DNA of 64,000 nt from Acetobacter conturbans (GTDB taxonomy: Bacteria; Pseudomonadota; Alphaproteobacteria; Acetobacterales; Acetobacteraceae). Made by a program: the position numbers and the translations under genes. Within the stretch, counting starts at the first letter, position 1. Every line of letters begins with the position of its first letter. Positions 57,293-64,000 of the stretch are shown piece after piece. Where the stretch lies: assembly GCF_011516755.1 (NCBI RefSeq), contig NZ_WOSY01000007.1, positions 166,862-230,861 of the forward strand, read 5' to 3'. The notes under the pieces were generated by a model. The model was not told the DNA's origin and made no database searches. It was given only the letters and a program-made list of their open reading frames with translations.

Positions 57293-58878
57293 GCCAAAAC
57301 CTCAGTCATCACAGAAGATTCTGACCTCACTATAATTTTTTCCAACCCTGTCGTGACAAGTCTGCTTTCAAATTCCTGACGTTGCGCAGGATAGTCAGTG
57401 CGCACATGCATGCCACGACTTTCCTGTCGAGCAAGCGCCGCGGCATTACACCAGCGTGCCGTCGCCACCATGGCTGCGGTTTCGCGTGCTGCGACCGCGT
57501 CCAGACCTTTTCCCTGCAAACCGTTTTCTATCTCATGCCATGCCGCATCCAGAATCTCCTGTGATGTAGTCAGTTTTTTCTCCGATCGCCATATAGATTT
57601 ATCAAGATCAAGCATTTCATTCTGGACAGTTTTTATAATAGATTTTTGATTCACGGCACGCACCGGTCCTGTCGGACGAAGGCCCACCCTACCCTTCGGC
57701 CTGAGCGCCGCAAATACAACCTTGTCGTCGCGCTGGCGCATGGCCGAAATAGCCGCTCCCTGTCCGGCCAGCACTCCGGATGACAGCGCCCATGCCGCAT
57801 TCTGCGCTCCACCACCACTACTCGCCCCAGCGATATGCTCCCGGGTCGCGGCGTCACCGGCTGCAAAGAGGCCGGGAACTGTCGTCGTGCACGTGGCATC
57901 GGCAATCCGAAGGCCTCCAATCCCCCGGATCGTGCCTTCCCCAAACAGTTTCACTTCGAAGCGGTCACGAAACATGTCCACGCCCCGACGGTCGAAAGCA
58001 GCCACGGTGGCAGGCTGAATTTCCCGAATGATGGCCGCCAGACCAGCTGGAGCCTCATGCAGATCGGCATAAACCGGTCCTTCCCGGAAAGCATCGGCAA
58101 GAGAACACAGATATTCACGTGCCTTGTTCCATCCCGGAATATCAAGCTGCTGTCCCGATGCATTGAAATATCGCGCACCAGTATAGGGAAGTGTGCGGGT
58201 ACTGAGCCACGCAGGGGAAATGGAATAGGAAACGCAGAACTCCATTCCGGACAGTTCAGCTCCGGCCTCAATTCCCATGAGATATCCATCACCCGTGTTG
58301 GAATGACTTCCGAGCAACCCTGAGCGAAAGGCACACCCTCCTGCCGCCATCACCACACTCCCTGCCAGAGCACGCCAGGGGTGACGGGCCAGTCGGTCAT
58401 ATCCAGCGGCGCCTCTGACCGCACCATCGGTTCGCGTCAGCAACTCCAGAACCGGATGATGATCGAGAATCGTGACACCCAGTGATTGCGCATAATGCCT
58501 CAAGGCTCTGAGGTATTCAGGTCCCCGCAACCCGGAGCGGAACAGTCCTCCTTTCCCGTCCCCTGAAAACGGATACCATGGGTCCAGTTCCGGAATTGAT
58601 TGCCAGGTTATATCGATAATCCGTTTCATCCATTCCGGATCAGCCAATCCGAAAGCTGTTTCCAGACGCCTCCTGACCGCTTCCTCCCGACGTTCAGGAT
58701 CTGGCGGCACCCACCAGTGATTGGGGCCAGCGGGCGCTGTAACACCGCTTGTACCCATGAACCCCTTATCGACCACCACAACAGATGCACCCGTTTTCGC
58801 GGCAGATATGGCAGCCCAGCCAGCAGCCATTCCTCCCCCCACAATAAGAACATCCGTGATGATTTCTTTCATGTTCAT
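57289..58878 (-). CDS. FAD-dependent SdhA/AprA-like flavoprotein
   Basis: A 529-residue flavoprotein with the dinucleotide motif VLIVGGGMAAGWAAISAAKTG near the N-terminus, an internal MAAGGCAFRSGLLGSHSNTGDGY, and VPGLFAAGDAATREHIAGASS near the C-terminal FAD-binding end. The overall plan is that of fumarate reductase / adenylylsulfate reductase alpha-type proteins. The start MNMKEIITD at 58878 has GGA about 7 bases upstream. The following gene encodes a ferredoxin, and the preceding one an NtaA/SnaA-type monooxygenase 44 bases upstream. The substrate is unknown. Confidence 0.83.
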   Translation of the reverse strand: MNMKEIITDVLIVGGGMAAGWAAISAAKTGASVVVVDKGFMGTSGVTAPAGPNHWWVPPDPERREEAVRRRLETAFGLADPEWMKRIIDITWQSIPELDPWYPFSGDGKGGLFRSGLRGPEYLRALRHYAQSLGVTILDHHPVLELLTRTDGAVRGAAGYDRLARHPWRALAGSVVMAAGGCAFRSGLLGSHSNTGDGYLMGIEAGAELSGMEFCVSYSISPAWLSTRTLPYTGARYFNASGQQLDIPGWNKAREYLCSLADAFREGPVYADLHEAPAGLAAIIREIQPATVAAFDRRGVDMFRDRFEVKLFGEGTIRGIGGLRIADATCTTTVPGLFAAGDAATREHIAGASSGGGAQNAAWALSSGVLAGQGAAISAMRQRDDKVVFAALRPKGRVGLRPTGPVRAVNQKSIIKTVQNEMLDLDKSIWRSEKKLTTSQEILDAAWHEIENGLQGKGLDAVAARETAAMVATARWCNAAALARQESRGMHVRTDYPAQRQEFESRLVTTGLEKIIVRSESSVMTEVLA

Positions 58879-58921
58879 CTTTTTCCGTTCACCGCATTCA
58901 AAAGATGGTTCAAGCTGGCCA

Positions 58922-60226
58922 TCAGATCCCAAGATGATCGCGCAGGGTGCGCCCTTCATAGCGTTTGCGAAACACACCTTGTTTTTGAAGCTCTGGTACC
59001 ACGCCTTCGAGAAATAAATCCTCCGAGGCAGAAACGTAAGGCGGAATCACGGTGAATCCGTCTACCCCTGTCGTTTCCACCCATTCCGCCATTAACCCGG
59101 CCACTGTTGCCGGGGCTCCCACGAAGATGGGAAAAGACAGATCCCGCGCATAGAACCGGGCCGTCTGGTCAAGCGTGAGCCCCCTTGCTCTTGCCTCCTT
59201 TACGAGAGGCAGGAAACGCCCCCGGCTGCCGCGTATCCTGTCTCCCAGATCCGGCATCAGCCCATCCGGCGCATAAGCCGCCAGATCATGATTCATGCTT
59301 CCGGACATGAAAGTCAGCCCCGCAAGAGGGTGAATCAGTGCGTCCAGTTCCGCCCGCAAAGCCTCTGCCTGCGTGTCGGTTTCCGCTATGATCGGCACGC
59401 AACCCGGCAAGATGCGCACACGATTGGGATCACGCCCTGCTGCCGCGACACGATTCCGAAAACCCGCGGTAAAGTCACGGGCACTGGCAACTGTTGGAAG
59501 CACGGGAAAGATGACTTCGGCATGGCGTGAGGCAATATCGGAAAATCTTTCTGAAACACCGGCCTGTATCAAAACGGGCTTTGCGTCGGGGAAAGGAGGC
59601 TGGTTCAGCGGTCCTTCGACCCGAAAATGCTGTCCACCATGCTGGATCGGTTCGATGCTGTCAGGCAACGCATATCGACCGCTGACCTTGTCGCGGACGA
59701 TGGCCTGAGCATCCCAGCTTTTCCAAAGTTTTTGCACCACTTCAATGAATTCTTCCGCACGCTCATAGCGTTCGGCATGCTCAAGGTGACGATCCCGACC
59801 GAAATTGCGGGCTTCACTGTCACTGACCGAGGTGACGGCATTCCAGCCAATCCGGCCCCGACTATAATGATTTATGGAACCAATCATGCGCGCCACATGA
59901 TAGGGCTCCGTGTAGGTCGTCGAAATTGTGCCCGCAAGACCGATCCTGTCCGTCAGAACGGACAACGCGGAAAGAAGTGTGAGCGGCTCAGGGGTTCCTA
60001 CGACACGACTGACCAGCGTGGCGTCGATCGATCCCCCATAGACTCCGTCGATCCCCAGCTTGTCGGCCATGAACACCATGTCCAGTGCGGCTTCCTCCGC
60101 CCGACATGCCATGGCAGCATACGCCCGGACATCCATCGGGTCCGCGTCAAGGGAGGTGGGGTGACGCCACCCTCCCAAATGAAGGCCGGACAACGTCAGG
60201 AACAGGGCCAGATGCATGATGGACAC
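58922..60226 (-). CDS. NtaA/SnaA/DszA-type flavin-dependent monooxygenase (first)
   Basis: A 434-residue luciferase-like enzyme of the two-component group that includes nitrilotriacetate and dibenzothiophene-sulfone monooxygenases. LSGLHLGGWRHP, TISTTYTEPYHVARMIGSINHYSRGRIGWNAVTS and NFGRDRHLEHAERYERAEEF (in pieces) are typical. First gene of the operon with the flavoprotein and ferredoxin. A sulfone or sulfonate substrate is inferred from context. Confidence 0.87.
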   Translation of the reverse strand: MSIMHLALFLTLSGLHLGGWRHPTSLDADPMDVRAYAAMACRAEEAALDMVFMADKLGIDGVYGGSIDATLVSRVVGTPEPLTLLSALSVLTDRIGLAGTISTTYTEPYHVARMIGSINHYSRGRIGWNAVTSVSDSEARNFGRDRHLEHAERYERAEEFIEVVQKLWKSWDAQAIVRDKVSGRYALPDSIEPIQHGGQHFRVEGPLNQPPFPDAKPVLIQAGVSERFSDIASRHAEVIFPVLPTVASARDFTAGFRNRVAAAGRDPNRVRILPGCVPIIAETDTQAEALRAELDALIHPLAGLTFMSGSMNHDLAAYAPDGLMPDLGDRIRGSRGRFLPLVKEARARGLTLDQTARFYARDLSFPIFVGAPATVAGLMAEWVETTGVDGFTVIPPYVSASEDLFLEGVVPELQKQGVFRKRYEGRTLRDHLGI

Positions 60227-60803
60227 GGTCTCGTTCAGAAAAATGGACTTTCATTTTCCATGCATGCCAACCCGCCACAATCGAGTTTTCGTCCTGACTG
60301 GTTTAACGAAACATCATCGGATGGCCTTCATCCTTTTGCCTCACATATCTCAGTATTCACAATTACTCGTTATCCAGAAGGACACGTTGCCCTCACACTG
60401 ACGTCACACTCTTATCTCGGAGACCATTATGAGCAGCACGACATCCTCCAGCCTGAAACGCGGTGTGCGTCCTGCCACCGCAGACACCGATTTCATGCTT
60501 TGGATCACGATACGGGAACCATAATCGGTACCGGGTCATCACCGACGAGATCGAAACCGTGATTCATCGTAGGCACTGCGCACGGGTTCACTACCCACAA
60601 TGATTGCTCTGCGTGGTTTTGTCTTATTCCGGAAGTTGGTCATTTCTACCGTTCATAACTAGAGATTCTTCAAGGCTGATTACAATAAATCACCCTTTCA
60701 TGGACATACTGAAATTCCATTTCCCGAAAATAACTCGGGCACTCAAAGGAATTTCGCTCGCAGTCATGCATGTGAACTTCGCAATACAGAGGACATTCAT
60801 CAG
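60227..60803. other. Intergenic region between two divergent NtaA/SnaA-type genes
   Basis: 577 bases holding the two divergent promoters. The second half is AT-rich. A 31-codon open frame with a good ribosome site lies at 60429-60524 (listed separately). No hairpin terminator was seen. Confidence 0.5.
60429..60524 (+). CDS. Possible short peptide or gene remnant
   Basis: An ATG preceded by GGAG with a 6-base spacer opens a frame of 31 codons (starts MSSTTSSSLKRG, ends in TIREP). It lacks cysteine or methionine runs expected of a sulfur-sensing leader. It may be the truncated beginning of a lost gene, a leader peptide, or chance. Confidence 0.3.
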   Translation: MSSTTSSSLKRGVRPATADTDFMLWITIREP

Positions 60804-62135
60804 ATGACACAGAACCGCACGCTCAAACTGGGCTTCATCCTACATGGCGTCGGACGAACGTGGGATGACTGGCGGCATCCAGAGCGCGACGTCCGTGCAA
60901 GCACACGATTTTCTTTTTACAGGCATCAGGCAAAAATCGCGGAAAATGGAAAATTTGATTTCCTCTTTGTTGCTGACAGTCTTTCCATCAATGAAAAGTC
61001 CAGCCCGCATTATCTCAACCGGTTCGAGCCAGTGACGATCCTGTCTGCCCTTGCCGGAGCGACCGACCATATCGGCCTGGTCGGCACGGTGAGCGTAAGT
61101 TATACGGAGCCTTTCAACGTCGCCCGACAGTTTGCTTCACTCGACCATATCAGTCATGGCCGTGCCGGGTGGAACGTCGTCACCTCCTGGCTTGCCGATA
61201 CGGCCGCCAATTATGGAAGGGCCAGACACCCGGCTCATGATGAGCGTTACCGCATCGCAGCGGAACATCTCTCTGTCGTGCAGGGACTTTGGGACAGCTG
61301 GGAAGACGATGCGCTTGTCGGAGATAAGAAAAGCGGTGTTTTCGTCAATCCTGACAAACTGCATCGGCTTGACCATGCCGGGCAGTATTTTCAGTCACGG
61401 GGCCCACTGAACATCGACCGTTCTCCACAGGGGCAACCGGTAATCTTTCAGGCTGGTGCTTCGGAAGAAGGAAAGAACTTCGCCGCGCGGCATGCCGAGG
61501 TCGTATTCTGCGGTCCCCATACCCTGCAGGAAGCCCAGTCCTATTATAAGGATCTCAAAAATCGCGCCCACAAGCTGGGCAGAGATGCCGATCTTCCGTT
61601 CATCCTGCCGGGCGCGGCGCCGATAGTGGGCCTGACGGAAGAAGACGCTGAGGCACGCTATCAGGAACTTACAGCCCTGACCTCCATCGAAACCGGTCTG
61701 GGGTTTCTGGCCCGCGCCTTCAACGATCATGATTTCCGGCAATATGATCTTGATAGTCCGTTCCCGGATGTCGAACATATCGGCAATGAAAGTAATCAGA
61801 GTGCATCACAGAGAATCCTTGAACGCGTCAGAGCTGACAACCTGACCATCCGCCAGATTGCACTGGAACTCGCGACGCCCCGCAGTGATTTCATCGGCAC
61901 CCCTACGCAGGTGGCGGACGCCCTGCAAAACTGGTTCGAAACCAAAGGAGCGGACGGATTCAATATTTTCGAAGCCCTACCCGGTCAACTGGAACTTTTC
62001 GTGGAGCACGTGATTCCCATACTACAGGATCGGGGACTTTTCCGTCGTGAATATGAGCATGAGACCTTTCGCGAGAATCTCGGTGTTCCTTTCCCCGTGA
62101 ATCGTTACACTCTCAATCGAGCACAAGCCAGCTAA
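60804..62135 (+). CDS. NtaA/SnaA/DszA-type flavin-dependent monooxygenase (second)
   Basis: A 443-residue enzyme of the same group as the 58922 gene: LGFILHGVGRTWDDWRHP, VSVSYTEPFNVARQFASLDH, GRAGWNVVTSW and NYGRARHPAHDERY. It should use reduced flavin from a partner reductase; the nitroreductase-like gene 71 bases downstream could supply it. Divergent from the other copy. Confidence 0.87.
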   Translation: MTQNRTLKLGFILHGVGRTWDDWRHPERDVRASTRFSFYRHQAKIAENGKFDFLFVADSLSINEKSSPHYLNRFEPVTILSALAGATDHIGLVGTVSVSYTEPFNVARQFASLDHISHGRAGWNVVTSWLADTAANYGRARHPAHDERYRIAAEHLSVVQGLWDSWEDDALVGDKKSGVFVNPDKLHRLDHAGQYFQSRGPLNIDRSPQGQPVIFQAGASEEGKNFAARHAEVVFCGPHTLQEAQSYYKDLKNRAHKLGRDADLPFILPGAAPIVGLTEEDAEARYQELTALTSIETGLGFLARAFNDHDFRQYDLDSPFPDVEHIGNESNQSASQRILERVRADNLTIRQIALELATPRSDFIGTPTQVADALQNWFETKGADGFNIFEALPGQLELFVEHVIPILQDRGLFRREYEHETFRENLGVPFPVNRYTLNRAQAS

Positions 62136-62206
62136 GCTTTTTTCTGTTCTGGAAACATCCCCCGGAAGGAACTTCTCCTTCCGGGGGCGGCAAAGGATCT
62201 CACCGC

Positions 62207-62818
62207 ATGACGTCACAAACGGACCGCGACGCCGACTCTTCAGTTGCATCATTCATCCTCGATCGCTGGTCGCCCAGAGCTTTCACGCCCACTGAAATCA
62301 CGGAAGCGGAACTGCTCGGGCTTCTGGATGCCGGGCGCTGGGCTCCGTCCGCCTATAACAGCCAGCTCTGGCGTTTCATTTACGCCCGACGCAATACCCC
62401 CCACTGGGAACGTTTTCTGTCCTGGCTGATCCCCTTCAACCGTTCATGGGCAGAAAACGCATCCGCCATCGTCTACATTGCTTCTCGTACAAACACGCTC
62501 AGCTCCAGTACCGGCGAACCGGTGGACGCACCGACACACGCCTTCGATGCCGGAGCGGCCAGTGTCCTCATTCAGTTGCAGGCGACTCATGAGGGATGGG
62601 CCACTCACCCCATAAGCGGTTTTGACAAGGACATTGCCCACGCTGGACTGGAGCTTCCAGAAGATCATGCCCTGCATGCGGCCATCATCATTGGTCGTCG
62701 TGGAGACGCGAGTGTCCTTCCGGAAAGTCTTCAGGCGCGCGAGCAGCCTTCCGGTCGACATCCACTTGCCACACTGGCTCTGGAAGGCCGGTTCGTGACG
62801 CCCGGGACAGCAGACTGA
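62207..62818 (+). CDS. Nitroreductase-family flavoprotein
   Basis: Encodes 203 residues of the nitroreductase fold: DRWSPRAFTPTEITEAELLGLLDAGRWAPSAYNSQ (in pieces), DAGAASVLIQLQATHEGW and HAAIIIGRRGD. Flavin (FMN) binding expected. As a flavin reductase it might serve the monooxygenase encoded just upstream, but this is inferred from position. Same strand as that gene. Confidence 0.85.
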   Translation: MTSQTDRDADSSVASFILDRWSPRAFTPTEITEAELLGLLDAGRWAPSAYNSQLWRFIYARRNTPHWERFLSWLIPFNRSWAENASAIVYIASRTNTLSSSTGEPVDAPTHAFDAGAASVLIQLQATHEGWATHPISGFDKDIAHAGLELPEDHALHAAIIIGRRGDASVLPESLQAREQPSGRHPLATLALEGRFVTPGTAD

Positions 62819-62842
62819 ACCGCCGGAAGACGCTGTTTTCTC

Positions 62843-63523
62843 TCAGATCCTGATTCTCTCAAGCAGGACATCCAGCGCCCGGAAACCATCCGGCCAGAAG
62901 CCGAGATTTTCCCTGTTTCCGATATGGCCGATCCAGCCGGCCGGAAACAGGGAGGCACCCCATTGACGCGCCAGCAGAGTGGCCCGCGTGAAAGATAGCC
63001 ATTCGTCATTCTGGCTCGCTACCATGACTGCCGGGAATGCAAGCCGCATCGAAGGCAACGGAGTAAATCCGGAAATACGGGAAACCTGAGAAGAAATCGT
63101 TTCCTCGACATCCGCCGGAGCCACCAGCAACGCACCAGCTACCGGCAGATCAGCGCAATGCGCCGTCAGCAACGCGCCAAGACTATGCGCCACCAGCAAG
63201 ACAGGGCGAGTGCATCGGCTGATTGCGGCATGAAGCTCTTTTCGCCACTCCGACAACTGTGGTCTTGACCAGTCGTCCTGTTTTACCCGCTGGACGGAAA
63301 CTCCCTGCCGTTTCCAGAAATTTTCCCATTGGGACTGCCAGTGCAGTTCATCCGAATTATCCAGTCCGGGCACAATGACCACATCGAACCGACGCAGACG
63401 GTCGATCAGGGAACGTTCTCGATTTATTGGAGAGAAATCGTTGTCATACCCCTCAGTCTGCCCGCGAGACCCGTTACGAGGTTCCCGGGATCCGAACGGT
63501 GACGATACTGAAGGTGACCACAT
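62843..63523 (-). CDS. RBBP9/YdeN-family alpha/beta hydrolase
   Basis: A 226-residue serine hydrolase. The N-terminal VVIVPGLDNSDELHWQSQWE, the nucleophile in LLVAHSLGALL and the C-terminal His in GWIGHIGNRENLG match this family. The start MWSPSVSSPFG at 63523 has GGAGAAAG upstream; an in-frame ATG 30 bases earlier is possible. Substrate unknown. Convergent with the nitroreductase gene. Confidence 0.82.
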   Translation of the reverse strand: MWSPSVSSPFGSREPRNGSRGQTEGYDNDFSPINRERSLIDRLRRFDVVIVPGLDNSDELHWQSQWENFWKRQGVSVQRVKQDDWSRPQLSEWRKELHAAISRCTRPVLLVAHSLGALLTAHCADLPVAGALLVAPADVEETISSQVSRISGFTPLPSMRLAFPAVMVASQNDEWLSFTRATLLARQWGASLFPAGWIGHIGNRENLGFWPDGFRALDVLLERIRI

Positions 63524-63894
63524 GATCTTTCTCCGCATGTCCGATGACATCATTCCCGGAGAATAGCTTATTTTATCTAATTCAATAGTGAATAAGATAA
63601 AACGATCACTTTATAAAGTGCTTAGAATCTTTTGGAAATTCACGGTCCAACCTCAGGATAAAAATCCACACCAGGAACGCCCTTCAATGTGCAGTTGCAA
63701 TCTGCCATCGCGGAGCTGGGACGGCCTATCAGGGATAGAGACGCGCTTCCCAAAAGGCTCTTTTCTGCCTTCTGACGCGAAAAAGGGGAGTGAACCTCAC
63801 TCCCCTTTTTCGATGACCATGCTTTTAGGCACAGAGAGTTTTACCGAGGATGTCGGAAAATCTCTCCTGACCCGATTCCCTGGCCCGTGATTCT
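63524..63894. other. Intergenic region between the hydrolase and exbD
   Basis: About 370 bases. No gene recognised. The only clear element is the terminator at 63780-63810. The frames here (for example 63588-63890 plus) give no family similarity. Confidence 0.5.
63780..63810 (-). terminator. Intrinsic terminator downstream of exbD
   Basis: A perfect 13-base inverted repeat, AAAAAGGGGAGTG / CACTCCCCTTTTT, around AACCT, with a T-run on the minus strand. It lies about 85 bases beyond the exbD stop. Confidence 0.85.
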
Positions 63895-64000
63895 CACTGT
63901 TCGTTCATGAACTGGTCCTGTCCGACGATACCGAGCTTTGTGATGCCCAGTCTCTGTGCGTCGGCGAGGACATGGGCGACGGTTCTGTAGTCGGCCAGTC
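63895..64000 (-). CDS. exbD: C-terminal fragment of ExbD (biopolymer transport)
   Basis: The minus strand reads, in the frame ending at the TGA at 63895-63897, LADYRTVAHVLADAQ ... GITKLGIVGQDQ, which is the conserved C-terminal periplasmic end of ExbD. ExbD works with ExbB and TonB to energise TonB-dependent receptors, two of which are encoded at 49.7-55.7 kb. The gene is cut by the right window edge. The frame is consistent over all 34 codons available. Confidence 0.87.

Noticed and set aside
1..64000. CRISPR arrays, tRNA genes, insertion sequences or integrases
   Set aside because: No regularly spaced repeats, no tRNA-like T-loop signature with a matching acceptor stem, and no transposase- or recombinase-like protein was recognised.

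Overview
The window looks like chromosomal DNA of an acetic acid bacterium or close relative (Alphaproteobacteria, Acetobacteraceae). This rests on the moderately high GC content, the alphaproteobacterial form of the housekeeping proteins, the ffh-rpsP-rimM-trmD-rplS block followed by leuCD, and the periplasmic and outer-membrane gene content. The genus cannot be fixed from sequence reading alone. No tRNA, rRNA, CRISPR array, transposase or integrase gene was recognised.

Positions 1-16.7 kb are mostly housekeeping. A cut-off gene end and a small WYL-like protein are followed on the minus strand by leuD/leuC and the ribosome/SRP operon (ffh, rpsP, rimM, trmD, rplS) with a clear terminator. Then come gabD-type succinate-semialdehyde dehydrogenase, xthA, an IscA/ErpA-type Fe-S carrier, glnB, a UbiH-family hydroxylase (plus strand), hisC with an overlapping ankyrin protein, a metallo-beta-lactamase-fold hydrolase and dgt.

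Positions 16.8-32 kb begin with a compact ethanolamine operon (eutB-eutC-permease-outer membrane porin) lacking microcompartment genes. It is followed by a DEDDh exonuclease-like protein, a tautomerase-like protein, an omega-aminotransferase, a large two-domain glycosyltransferase with N-terminal repeats, secB, pabC and pabB. Upstream of pabB lies a DUF1826 gene that appears frameshifted near its end.

Positions 32-39 kb are accessory: a Sel1-repeat protein, an Amt-family membrane protein that has lost both pore histidines, a 911-residue Ser/Thr-rich protein ending in an SGNH hydrolase, a secreted NUC1-type nuclease and a small conserved protein.

Positions 39-62 kb form an organosulfur acquisition island. 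It has a sulfonate-type ABC transporter with flavin reductase and peroxiredoxin-like protein, a LysR regulator, and a divergent operon (SsuD-like monooxygenase, 2-hydroxyacid dehydrogenase, class II aldolase, thiol dioxygenase resembling 3-mercaptopropionate dioxygenase, four-domain rhodanese). Further on are two TonB-dependent receptors around a second SsuD-like enzyme, an orphan SsuA-like binding protein, an operon of an NtaA/SnaA-type monooxygenase with an SdhA/AprA-like flavoprotein and a two-cluster ferredoxin, and another NtaA/SnaA-type monooxygenase with a nitroreductase. The likely logic is outer-membrane uptake, ABC import, flavin-dependent C-S cleavage, then oxidation or transfer of the released sulfur. 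The window ends with an alpha/beta hydrolase and the 3' end of exbD. The least explained part is the flavoprotein/ferredoxin pair at 56.9-58.9 kb.
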